Shown piece after piece: positions 1 to 9,230 of a stretch of DNA of 64,000 bases (within the stretch, counting starts at the first letter, position 1; each line of letters begins with the position of its first letter). The DNA is from Haloquadratum walsbyi J07HQW2 (GTDB taxonomy: Archaea; Halobacteriota; Halobacteria; Halobacteriales; Haloferacaceae): contig NZ_KE356561.1 of the NCBI RefSeq assembly GCF_000415985.1, positions 3,464,095-3,528,094 on the forward strand, written 5' to 3'. The notes below the pieces were generated by a model. That model had not been told where the DNA came from. It was given only the letters and a program-made list of their open reading frames with translations, and did no database searches. A program made the position numbers and the translations under genes.

Positions 1-912
1 CAGACACAGACACAATCGATATCTCGAACAGAGTCATGTCGACCAGTCCTCACGGTCAAGCAATTATCAAAAACATTTGCACTCCACGCGGTTGATGAAA
101 CGGAGGTTGTTGGACTTGATGAGGTCTCATTTCAGGTTACTGCCGGTGAGTTTCTTGGCGTTGTTGGTGAGTCGGGGTCAGGAAAGTCTTCATTATTGAA
201 GTGCATTTATCGAACATATCAATCGACTGATGGGGATATTCTGTATCATCAGCGTGTGCAAAACCAAGATAATGAATCAGGCGATAAAATAACGACTGAT
301 GTTAATCTTACTTCGTGCCCAGACCGAGAAATCATTCGTCTACGGAAAACCGCAATCGGATATACATCACAATTTCTTGATGAGATCCCACGAGTCCCTG
401 CAGTTGATGTCGTCGCGCGACCGCTGCGTGAACAGGGATTTGCAGATAAAAAGGCTCGTGAACGTGCACAATCGTTATTATCGCAACTTCGACTTCCCGA
501 ATCATTATGGGAGGCATACCCAGCGACGTTCAGTGGAGGTGAGCGACAACGGGTCAATCTCGCACAGGCAATCGCACCGAAACCCGATCTTCTCTTGCTT
601 GATGAACCAACAAGTGCACTCGACCCAAAGACACGTGATGCTGCGGTTGAACTGCTAAAAACGTATTTAGATGATCATACGACGGTCATCGGTGTGTTTC
701 ACAATGCGAATATTGTATCGGCTGTTGCCGATCGGATTCTTGTCCTTGATGACGCGCAACTCGAGCGAATTGAATCCGCTGAGACATATTCAGCGACACA
801 CTCACAGACCGACTCAGTTGGTGTCGACAAGGCAAGAAAAACAACTGGTGATCGCACTGCAGACGCTTCGATTGATTCGGAGACGGACACCAACGTTGGA
901 GGCTCTCAATGA
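1..912 (+). CDS. phnL: Phosphonate C-P lyase system ATP-binding protein PhnL (5' end outside the window)
   Basis: Frame 1 is open from base 1: FLGVVGESGSGKSSLLKCIYRTYQ (Walker A), FSGGERQRVNLAQAI (signature), LLLLDEPTSALD (Walker B); followed with ATGA overlap by phnM. Confidence 0.85.
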   Translation, partial: QTQTQSISRTESCRPVLTVKQLSKTFALHAVDETEVVGLDEVSFQVTAGEFLGVVGESGSGKSSLLKCIYRTYQSTDGDILYHQRVQNQDNESGDKITTDVNLTSCPDREIIRLRKTAIGYTSQFLDEIPRVPAVDVVARPLREQGFADKKARERAQSLLSQLRLPESLWEAYPATFSGGERQRVNLAQAIAPKPDLLLLDEPTSALDPKTRDAAVELLKTYLDDHTTVIGVFHNANIVSAVADRILVLDDAQLERIESAETYSATHSQTDSVGVDKARKTTGDRTADASIDSETDTNVGGSQ

Positions 913-2168
913 ATAATAATCAAACACAAGATGCGCACACACATGATGGAGATAACGATACTCGTGACACAGCAACGTCAAAACGCCTACAGGAGAGATC
1001 TCATGACGACACCCATGTGACGAGTGTTGTTATTGAAAATGGGCAGGTTGTCACGCCATCGACCGTAATTAATGGTAGTATTCATATTGAGGGAGATCAA
1101 ATTAAATCAGTCGGGAAAAATATCAAAACTGAGATACTATCCGCTGCGGACCGGCGCATCGATGCTGCAGAACAGTATCTCTTTCCGGGTCTTATCGATC
1201 TTCATGGTGATGATATTGAATCACATCTGTACCCACGAGCAGGCGCGCGAATTGATACACAGATGGCGTTGGCGAGTGCAGACCGTGCAAATGTCGCTGC
1301 TGGAATCACAACCAAATTTCATGCAATCTCATTTGAGGTTGATCCCGAAGCAAATCGTTCACCTGAACTTGGCGCTGAGCTTACTACGGCGGTTGAACAG
1401 ACTGATGAGCTCATTGCTGACCACCGCATTCATGCTCGGTGTGAAGTGACACAAAAACGCTGTGTTGAGGCAATTGAGGCGCTTCTTGACGCTGACGACG
1501 CAGGATTGGTTTCGGTCATGAGCCATATTCCTGGTAAAGGGCAGTTTCGCGATACAGATGCATTCATAGAGTATTATCGCAATTCGCAGAATCATACTGT
1601 CGCAGAGGCAGAAGAGATGATTGATGAGCGTGGCAGTCTTGAATTGGAAACGATTCGTGAACGAGTTCGTCGGATTGTTGAACGCGCACACGATGCAGAT
1701 ATTCCAGTAGCATCGCACGACGATGAGGATCCAGCGGAGGTGGCGCAATTGCATGATATCGGTGTCAATATTAGTGAATATCCAATCAACATTGAGACGG
1801 CAAAGCGTGCTCATACCACCGGGATGACTGTCACGATGGGAGCGCCCAATCTCATTCGTGGGGAAAGCCAGTGGGGGAATCTCCGGACAGCGGACGCAAT
1901 TGAGGCGGATGTGGTTGATGCGCTTGTCACAGACTATCATCCAATGTCGCTACTCGCAGCGATATTCATCGATACGGGTGAGCCATTGCCGACGCGCGTT
2001 GCACGCGTCAGTAAGAATCCTGCTGATGCTATTGGGTTGACTGATCGTGGACGCATCGAAACTGGTGCACGTGCTGACATTGCAATGGTCGATCCCAATC
2101 CAACCCCGACAGTTACTCGTGCATTTGTCGCAGGAGCTCCTGTGTACCGCGCGGAGGGAGCAAAATGA
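909..2168 (+). CDS. phnM: Alpha-D-ribose 1-methylphosphonate 5-triphosphate diphosphatase PhnM
   Basis: Amidohydrolase motifs (FPGLIDLHGDDIESHLYPR, VASHDDED, VTDYHPMSLL); translationally coupled to phnL. Confidence 0.9.
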   Translation: MNNNQTQDAHTHDGDNDTRDTATSKRLQERSHDDTHVTSVVIENGQVVTPSTVINGSIHIEGDQIKSVGKNIKTEILSAADRRIDAAEQYLFPGLIDLHGDDIESHLYPRAGARIDTQMALASADRANVAAGITTKFHAISFEVDPEANRSPELGAELTTAVEQTDELIADHRIHARCEVTQKRCVEAIEALLDADDAGLVSVMSHIPGKGQFRDTDAFIEYYRNSQNHTVAEAEEMIDERGSLELETIRERVRRIVERAHDADIPVASHDDEDPAEVAQLHDIGVNISEYPINIETAKRAHTTGMTVTMGAPNLIRGESQWGNLRTADAIEADVVDALVTDYHPMSLLAAIFIDTGEPLPTRVARVSKNPADAIGLTDRGRIETGARADIAMVDPNPTPTVTRAFVAGAPVYRAEGAK

Positions 2169-2968
2169 GTACACAACAACCACAACTCGGTGCTGCGATG
2201 GATGTTCGATTTGGTGTCTCAGTCGAATCATTTCTTGGATATATTACCGATCTGGGACTTTCACATCTTGAACTCAAACGCGAGTATCTCGAAGGATTTC
2301 CAGACACGCCAACACCGGCAACGCTTGGCGTGCTCACAGACAGGTATGATGTCTCTCTTACATATCACGCACCGTTTCGAGACTGGAATATGGGGAGTTT
2401 CAATGATGCTATTCGCCGAAATAGTGTTACACGGGTGAAACAAACACTCGATGACGCTGCTGCGGCAGGGGCTGGTGGTGTTGTCGTTCACGCTGGGTCA
2501 GTCCCTCGCCGCTATCCTGAGTGGGTGCGACAAAAAGCACATGATAATGCACGTAAGTCACTTCGAGAGTGCGCAGTCCACGCTGACCGTGTTGGCGTTC
2601 CACTCTGTGTTGAGAATCAACCAATAAGTGACCGTGATATTAGACACACAACAACAGTTGCTGATCTCGCATCAGCAGTATCTATTGATAATGTTGATGA
2701 ATCACTTGACGTGACATTGGACGTTGGGCATGCAAATATGAGCGGGTGTGAGTATCAAGAATTCGTTGAGAAATTTGGCGATCAAATCCGAGTCTGTCAT
2801 CTCCATGATAATGATGGAACGAGCGACCAACATGAACCTCTTAACGATTATAATGAGTTTATAACAGCGATTCCAGCAGATTATTTTGTCTTTGAAATGA
2901 CATCAGTCGCAGATATTGGAGTCTCGGTCGGCAGACCTGACGTTACCGTCCCTGAATGCGAGTTGTAG
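2165..2968 (+). CDS. Sugar phosphate isomerase/epimerase (xylose isomerase-like TIM barrel)
   Basis: LTYHAPFRDWN, CVENQP, DVTLDVGHANMSG, VCHLHDNDG motifs; overlaps the phnM stop. Confidence 0.75.
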   Translation: MSTQQPQLGAAMDVRFGVSVESFLGYITDLGLSHLELKREYLEGFPDTPTPATLGVLTDRYDVSLTYHAPFRDWNMGSFNDAIRRNSVTRVKQTLDDAAAAGAGGVVVHAGSVPRRYPEWVRQKAHDNARKSLRECAVHADRVGVPLCVENQPISDRDIRHTTTVADLASAVSIDNVDESLDVTLDVGHANMSGCEYQEFVEKFGDQIRVCHLHDNDGTSDQHEPLNDYNEFITAIPADYFVFEMTSVADIGVSVGRPDVTVPECEL

Positions 2969-3098
2969 CACACCACAAGAGATAATCGGGGAATGTTCAA
3001 TTTTATTTATATTTTATTATTGCTTGATTCGCTCACGTGAGACAGGTCGGTCAAAGGAATAGTGATGTTGACAAAGAGACACAGTCTGCGAGACGTCA

Positions 3099-3574
3099 GA
3101 TGTTCACTCCGATTCGTTGAATTGCCCTCTGACTGGAAGGGGCTCATAGATCTTGGTTCACTGACGAAGGGCGCCGCACCTGCAAAAGGTGATTAGTACG
3201 ACAACGTTATCGAGACGATGCAAAACCCCGATAAGAGTTCGTTCGCCTTCGTGATGTACCCCGAGTATACGCCGATGATGGAGACCCACCGGGCGGCCGA
3301 GGACCTGAAGGATCAGGTCGGCATCAAGACCGCCTTCGTCGTCGCCAACTACCTCCTACCGGAGGAGTACGGCAACAACGCCTTCTTCGCAAACCGCCGG
3401 GACCAACAACAGCAGTATCTCGGCGAAATCAAGGATCGCTTCGAGACGCCCATGATGCTCGCGCCGCTCCGACAGGATGAGCCGATTGATCTTGATGAAC
3501 TCAGCGCGTTCGGCGACGCAGTGACCGGGCTAGATGCTCTCGGCGAGCAGGTCACGGAGGTACCACAGCAATGA
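3099..3574 (+). pseudogene. arsA: ArsA/Get3-type ATPase, 3' remnant with in-frame TAG
   Basis: Frame reads FVELPSDWKGLIDLGSLTKGAAPAKGD*YDNVIETMQNPDKSSFAFVMYPEYTPMMETHRAAEDLKDQVGIKTAFVVANYLLPEEYGNNAFFANRR; TAG at 3194-3196; P-loop half absent. Confidence 0.75.
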
Positions 3575-3945
3575 GCGACGCCGAATCAGTCGACACTGTC
3601 GAGGATGCTGTCGAAGCCGAACTGCAGGTATTTATCGACGCCATTGAAGCTAGCGAAACCTACCAGCAGTTCGTCGAGGCGAGTGAGCAGCTTGAAGTTG
3701 ACCGAGAAGCAACAGAACTGCTCGAAACCTACCGCCAGAAACAACAACAGCTGCAACAGAACTTCGATCAAGAGCTCATGGCTGAGCTCCAAGAGCTTCA
3801 ATCCGATCTCTCGGACAACGAGACCATTCAACAACACCGAGCGGCACAATCGGAACTCATTGAGCTGCTTCGAGAGACGAACGACGTTATCAGCGAGCAC
3901 ATCGGCATGGAGTTCGCCCAGACATCGGGAGGTGGGTGCTGTTGA
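3571..3945 (+). CDS. YlbF-like helical protein ending in Cys-Cys (resembles the halo-CC-star family)
   Basis: Coiled helical protein with C-terminal ...FAQTSGGGCC*; overlaps the arsA remnant stop (ATGA). Confidence 0.6.
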   Translation: MSDAESVDTVEDAVEAELQVFIDAIEASETYQQFVEASEQLEVDREATELLETYRQKQQQLQQNFDQELMAELQELQSDLSDNETIQQHRAAQSELIELLRETNDVISEHIGMEFAQTSGGGCC

Positions 3946-4124
3946 GCACTACTGACGACGACGTGCTCGCGGCCGCTGAAGCACTCGGCGAGGAACTCCG
4001 TAACGCCCAACAGGAGTCGATACAGCTCGAGTTCGACTCACTGCTGGGACAGTGTAACGATGCGATCACCGATCAAATCGGCGTCGACTACGACGATGCT
4101 TGCGATACTGACGATTGCTGTTAG
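3936..4124 (+). CDS. Small protein ending in Cys-Cys, paired with the preceding gene
   Basis: 62 aa, ends DACDTDDCC*; overlaps the upstream gene. Confidence 0.5.
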   Translation: MLLSTTDDDVLAAAEALGEELRNAQQESIQLEFDSLLGQCNDAITDQIGVDYDDACDTDDCC

Positions 4125-4179
4125 TCGGCAATCATCCTGATTTCGACGCAACCCTCATCGTATGAAATTAGCATAACGA

Positions 4180-4870
4180 TTGAGATGCCGAGCTTGGTGG
4201 ACTCGCTTTCAGATCGTGCCTGCCGGATGACCGATACCTACAGTACGAGTATCGAAATAATACGACTCCTCATCTACCGGGAGATCACAGGCAATAGTTA
4301 TGGGAGTTGGTCCGATATCAGGAGCTCACTGAGCCGTTAGGTTTAGCTCGGGTTCCCGACGAGTCCGTGCTGTCGCGAGCGTGGCGCAACCTTTTTAACG
4401 ACGGTGTCCGGGAGTTCGTTTAAATTGCGGCTCAATTCGTCGTCAAAGAGACCCACGACCGCGATTTCTCGGGTTCTAGTGTTGGACCGAAATCTGAGGT
4501 TGTCGACAATAAAATGGACTACGCACCAGTTCTGACGGCTGGTGAGTGTGCCGAGTTGGTTTGTTCAGCACTGATTCTACCGGATTAGCTCTCTGTATAC
4601 CGCCTCAGATTGCGTTTTTTGAGTGACAACACCCTCGGTTGTTCGGTTGTCGGTTGAGAGCAGATTCGAGAGATGTACCGACAGGCGCGATCCGGCACCT
4701 CATCGACGAGGTTACAGTGAGGAAGGGTATCCTCCTCGCCTGAGCTTCGAGTTCTTTTGTTGATCCGCGTGAGCGATCCGTAACATCGCGTCGGGAACAC
4801 CGACCAGTCCTCGTCAGCAGGGCTCAAGGCTACTAGTGGTAATCGAGGACGGTGACTCCGCAAACCACAC
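4180..4870 (+). pseudogene. Degraded transposase remnant
   Basis: Patches in shifting frames: SLVDSLSDRACRMTD.., LLIYREITGNSYGSWSDI, FVVKETHDRDFSGSSVGPKSEVVDNKMDYAPV; no intact ORF. Confidence 0.4.
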
Positions 4871-4978
4871 CGCTACTTTTCCCGTGCGTCACATCCTCAA
4901 AGATCACCAGTTCGTCTGACTCGCCTCACCTCTTGCCGGTCAGAACGGACTTATCTGGACGCCAGGCTATCTCAGAGT

Positions 4979-5407
4979 ATGATCGAATTCACACGGGCGG
5001 CATACGACGATATCGTGTATCGGGCATACAATGGCGGTGAGGCGGAGATCTGCGGTGTGCTCGCCGGCGGACACGGAATTGACGGTAACAAGAGCGTCGT
5101 CACAGACACGTACGCTGCGGAGAACGTCGCCGAAACACCAGAGATCCGCTATCTAATTGACCCCGAAAAGCAGCTTGAGCTCATCGAGACCATCGAAGAG
5201 GCAGGTCTCGACGTAGTCGGGTTCTACCACTCGCACCCGACCGGACCGACACACCCGAGCGAGACGGACGCCGCGCGGGCCACATGGCCGAACCATTCGT
5301 ACGTCATTTGTGCACTCGACGGCTACCCCTTCGTCGGTTCGTGGCGCTGGCGCGACGATGAGGAGGCGTTTGAACAAGAGACCGTCTCGGTCCGAAGCGG
5401 GCACTGA
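4979..5407 (+). CDS. JAMM/Mov34 metalloprotease (desampylase / Mec+-like)
   Basis: E-x(n)-HSHPTGPTHPSETD JAMM motif (VVGFYHSHPTGPTHPSETD). Confidence 0.85.
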   Translation: MIEFTRAAYDDIVYRAYNGGEAEICGVLAGGHGIDGNKSVVTDTYAAENVAETPEIRYLIDPEKQLELIETIEEAGLDVVGFYHSHPTGPTHPSETDAARATWPNHSYVICALDGYPFVGSWRWRDDEEAFEQETVSVRSGH

Positions 5408-5551
5408 ACGAATCTCGTGTAAGGCGACCATTCTCACCACTCTTTGTACGCGTTCTCTCAACGGAAACCGCGAGACTGATGCTTACGAGGAGTTCGTACA
5501 TCGGGAAATATCCGGTTCGCATCGCTCCAGAGCTGGTCGGGGGGAAGCTCT

Positions 5552-6409
5552 TCAGTCGCTCGCTTCGATCTCCGGTTCGGAGTCGCCACCAGCATCAATC
5601 GCGCAGGAGGCAGTGTACTCCACATCGTGGACCGACTCAATAGCCGGATCGTCGCCGCAGACCGGACAGTCGTCCTGCTTAGGGATCTCTACCTTGTCGA
5701 AATCCATATCGAGGGCGTCGAAGAAGAGCATCGACCCATCGAGGGTCTCGCCCTTGCTCATAAGATACTTGATTGTCTCGGTCGCCTGGAGGCAGCCGAC
5801 CGTGCCCGGGAGGACACCCAGAACGCCGGCGGTCGCACAGTTCGGGACCATGCCAGCCGGTGGCGCCTCCGGGAACAGACAGCGGTAACACGGCGAGTCG
5901 TCATCGCCTGCGAACGTCGTCACTTGTCCCTCGAACCGGAAGATAGAGCCGTGCGAGAAGGGGATCTCAGCGAGGGTACAGGCGTCGTTGACGAGGTAGC
6001 GCGTCTCAAAGTTGTCTGTGCCGTCGACGACGAAGTCGTAGTCGTCGATGAGTTCCTCAATATTGTCCGGTGTGACGCGAAGGTCGTGACGTTCGACATC
6101 GACGTCGGGGTTAAGATCGGCGACAAACTCGGCCGCCGAGTCGACTTTCTTCTGCCCAACATCATCGTCACCGTGGATGATCTGTCGCTGGAGGTTCGAG
6201 AGCTCAACCTCGTCGTCGTCGGCGATACCGAGGGTTCCGACGCCAGCAGCGGCGAGGTACTGGATAATTGGCGCCCCGAGTCCACCGGCACCGAGGATCA
6301 ATACCTCCGCGTCCAAGAGGTCTTTTTGACCTTCAGGCCCAACATCGTCGAGGATTATGTGTCTGGAGTAGCGGTCAAGTTGTGTCGGATCGAGGTCGAG
6401 ATCGTTCAT
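5552..6409 (-). CDS. ubaA: E1-like SAMP/sulfur carrier activating enzyme (UbaA/MoeB/ThiF family)
   Basis: RYSRHIILDDVGPEGQKDLLDAEVLILGAGGLGAP; DGTDNFETRYLVNDAC; CYRCLFPEAP; CPVCG. Confidence 0.85.
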   Translation of the reverse strand: MNDLDLDPTQLDRYSRHIILDDVGPEGQKDLLDAEVLILGAGGLGAPIIQYLAAAGVGTLGIADDDEVELSNLQRQIIHGDDDVGQKKVDSAAEFVADLNPDVDVERHDLRVTPDNIEELIDDYDFVVDGTDNFETRYLVNDACTLAEIPFSHGSIFRFEGQVTTFAGDDDSPCYRCLFPEAPPAGMVPNCATAGVLGVLPGTVGCLQATETIKYLMSKGETLDGSMLFFDALDMDFDKVEIPKQDDCPVCGDDPAIESVHDVEYTASCAIDAGGDSEPEIEASD

Positions 6410-6661
6410 TCAACCCTATCTACAGTCTACGGACGCTTAAGCCGGGCGTCCACCGGTAGTTGCTGCCGCCATCTCGGAGGTGCGCCACGGACGCACAGAC
6501 GAGGGGAAGTGTCCACACCACCGGGGCAAAGGTATCTTGACTGTCACTGTTGCCACCATCAAGAGGATGACCGACAGCTGGAACCACTCGAGGTCGTGTC
6601 AGACTCTGGTCGACGTTGCCGTTGACACGCCCCTTTTGAGGGTGAACATCGAATAGATAAT

Positions 6662-6925
6662 ATGGCTACTATCAAGCTTCCAGCCGCGTTGGTCGGGGGG
6701 TCGGCAACTTCGAAGGTCGAAGTTACTGGCGAGACCGTCGGAGAACTATTTGACAACCATGCCGCGGAACACGGTGACGACTTGCGCGATAGCGTAATTG
6801 AAGACGGCAAAATCAAGGAGTTCATCAATGTCTATGTCGATGGAACACCAGTTGACGAACTTGACTCGGAGGTCCCGGACGACGCGCAGGTGCGGGTGAT
6901 CCCTGCAGCGAGCGGCGGTCGGTAA
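6662..6925 (+). CDS. Ubiquitin-like MoaD/SAMP/CysO-family sulfur carrier, C-terminus GGR
   Basis: 87 aa beta-grasp-like protein; ...DDAQVRVIPAASGGR*; sits between the E1 and cysteine synthase genes. Confidence 0.8.
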   Translation: MATIKLPAALVGGSATSKVEVTGETVGELFDNHAAEHGDDLRDSVIEDGKIKEFINVYVDGTPVDELDSEVPDDAQVRVIPAASGGR

Positions 6926-6957
6926 CGTAATCATTCGGTCTCGGCTCTTTGCAACGC

Positions 6958-7977
6958 CTATAGGTACCCTTCCCACAGTGGGATGTCCGCGTACTTGTCG
7001 CCGCGGTCACACAACATAAATACAACGACGTCGTCGTCCGCGAGGTCGCCGGCCTCATCAAGAGCGGCGACTGCAGCCGCACCCGCAGCAGCTGAGGTCC
7101 CCACTACGAACTGGTCGTCGACCCGAAGATGTTCTTGGATCGTTTCTTTGTCGTGTTGCCCAGCGTCAGCGATCTGTATGGAGTCAGTAGCGTATCGTTC
7201 GCGCAGGGCGCGAGCGCAGTCGTACGCGTCACCAGTCGAAACGTACAGCTTTCGATCGAGTATCGACTCGTCGTATGTCTCTGGGTGATAGTGGTCGCCC
7301 GTGCGGAGGTATTTCAGCCCGTCAATGGCGTGGAGCGGCTCCTCAGGCTCGAATCCGACGATCTCGACATTCCCGTCGGTCAGGTCGGTCAGCCCGCGAC
7401 CCGTCCCGGTGATCGTCCCTCCAGTGCCGGCGCCAGCAAGAAAGTGGGTCACCTCACCGTCGGTGGCCTCGTAGATCTCTCGCGCGGTCGTCCGCTCGTG
7501 AGTCCCCGGGTTATCAGGATTCTTGTACTGGTTCGGTCGATAGTACATTTCAGGGTCGGCGGCAATAATTTCTTCGCAGCGCTCAATCACCGCGTCGTAT
7601 CCTAAGTCCGCGTCGACAAAATGAATTTCCGCGCCTGCGTCACGGACAGCCTCAATCTTACCGCCGGCCGCGTTATCAGGCATGACAATCTCAACATCGT
7701 ACCCCCGTGCAGTCGCGAGCCGCGCGACCTCGCTGCCGGTATTGCCTGACGTAGGCTCAATTACAGTCACGCCAGGGTCAAGATCACCGCGCTCCTCCGC
7801 TCCGTCGATCATTCCCTTTGCGATCCGAGACTTGATCGACCCGCCGCCGTGAGATGCCTCATAGAGATTGAACCACTCAGCTTTCGCGTACACCGACGCA
7901 TTGCTCTCCAACCCGAGATCAAGTTCGAGCAGCGGCGTCTCGAAGATCGTCGACTCGTCGATGGTCTGTCCAGTCAT
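6958..7977 (-). CDS. PLP-dependent cysteine synthase (CysK/CysM family)
   Basis: GGSIKSRIAKGMID (PLP lysine), EPTSGNTGSEVA, GAGTGGTITGTGR, CDRGDKYAD. Confidence 0.85.
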   Translation of the reverse strand: MTGQTIDESTIFETPLLELDLGLESNASVYAKAEWFNLYEASHGGGSIKSRIAKGMIDGAEERGDLDPGVTVIEPTSGNTGSEVARLATARGYDVEIVMPDNAAGGKIEAVRDAGAEIHFVDADLGYDAVIERCEEIIAADPEMYYRPNQYKNPDNPGTHERTTAREIYEATDGEVTHFLAGAGTGGTITGTGRGLTDLTDGNVEIVGFEPEEPLHAIDGLKYLRTGDHYHPETYDESILDRKLYVSTGDAYDCARALRERYATDSIQIADAGQHDKETIQEHLRVDDQFVVGTSAAAGAAAVAALDEAGDLADDDVVVFMLCDRGDKYADIPLWEGYL

Positions 7978-8126
7978 GTTTATTATTTACTGCTCCTGAA
8001 TAAGAGTCCGACGAAAACGGGGTTTCGGGTTGCATCACGGTCGTACGTATCAGATGTCCGTCAGAGATACGGGAGAAGTCTGCCGGTCACGAAAACCATT
8101 CTTTATGAAGGAGCCTACAAAATTAT

Positions 8127-8381
8127 ATGAGTGAATTATCGTGGAACGATGTCGTCGAGATGCCCGGCGAACTCGACGATGAAACCGTCGAGGCGCTCCC
8201 AGAGGACGCAACTGGGGTACAGGATATGACAGGCGAGGTCTGTCCGTACCCACAAGTCGAGGCGAAAAAGGACCACGTCCCGAGTACAGAGAACGTTCCG
8301 AAGGCGGTTGGCGACGACGCGACCGCAAAAGTGTGGCAGTCGGGCGATGGACGATATCAGATTTCCCTATCTAAAGAATAA
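8127..8381 (+). CDS. TusA-family sulfurtransferase
   Basis: MTGEVCPYPQVEAKK (CPxP motif); about 84 aa. Confidence 0.8.
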   Translation: MSELSWNDVVEMPGELDDETVEALPEDATGVQDMTGEVCPYPQVEAKKDHVPSTENVPKAVGDDATAKVWQSGDGRYQISLSKE

Positions 8382-8383
8382 TT

Positions 8384-8719
8384 ATGGTGGAGGAACTCAC
8401 CCCCGAAGAGGTCAACGAGCGCGCCCAGAGCGGCGACCTCCGTGTCATCGATACCCGATCGTCCGAAGCGTATGAGGCGGGCCATATCCCCGGTTCGATC
8501 AATGTTCCGCTGGGCGATCTTCCATCACGCGTCCCCGACATCGACTGGGACGACACTGACGTAGTGTGCGCATGTCCTGTCGGGGAGTCCTCAAAACAGG
8601 CTGCGATGCTGATCAGCAGCTACGAGGGCGTCGAGGACGACGTGGTCGTTGCGAGCATGGCTGGCGGTTACGAGGAATGGACGTTTGAATTGGAAACTGG
8701 CGCGGCTGCAGACGCCTGA
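8384..8719 (+). CDS. Rhodanese-like domain protein
   Basis: VIDTRSSEAYEAGHIPGSINVPLGDLP ... CACPVGESSKQAAMLI. Confidence 0.85.
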   Translation: MVEELTPEEVNERAQSGDLRVIDTRSSEAYEAGHIPGSINVPLGDLPSRVPDIDWDDTDVVCACPVGESSKQAAMLISSYEGVEDDVVVASMAGGYEEWTFELETGAAADA

Positions 8720-8833
8720 GTAGGCGGGTTCTAGAAGGGTTTCACCATTCAGTCCACGGGAGACTACGTTGTTACCTGTTGCTCCGCCATCGAACGTACC
8801 GCCGATTTCAATTCGGACAAGACGCCAAATCAG

Positions 8834-9230
8834 ATCGCACAGCCGACCTCGCGGTATATGTAATGTGTCATCACGTAGACGCCGAGGATGATGCCTGCGC
8901 CAACGGGAAATGAGTGGACCGAAAGCAGCGCAACCCCAGAAAATAGGTTTGCGATATTACAGCCAGCGGCGAGCCGCGAGCCGCGAGCCGCCAGCCGACA
9001 GCCATCAGGAGACCACTCGTCGCGTAGTTCGGGACTCGGTTTAATTTCGGCTTCCGGATCCGGAAATCACCAGAGGCGTACGCGGGCATGAAGGAACCGA
9101 CCATCAGCGACGCGATCATCAGCATATCGATATTGAGTGAGATATTCCCGTCGCGGAACAACACCGATCCCCAGTAGTCGACACTCGCAATGTCGAATCC
9201 AGCCCCCGCGAGGAGGTACCCAACCCATCC
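8834..9230 (-). pseudogene. YeeE/YedE-family sulfur transporter fragment, 5' truncated and frameshifted
   Basis: Two frames join as GWVGYLLAGAGFDIASVDYWGSVLFRDG...GLLMAVGWRLAAGCNIANLFSGVALLSVHSFPVGAGIILGVYVMTHYIYREVGCA once two GCGGCTC units are removed (8971-8991). Confidence 0.7.
8971..8991. repeat. (GAGCCGC)3 heptanucleotide tandem repeat in the yeeE remnant
   Basis: Three perfect copies; deletion of two restores the reading frame. Confidence 0.95.

Noticed and set aside
5627-6625. 332-aa plus-strand ORF opposite the E1-like gene
   Set aside because: Antisense of a clearly conserved ubaA-type gene; typical high-GC shadow ORF.
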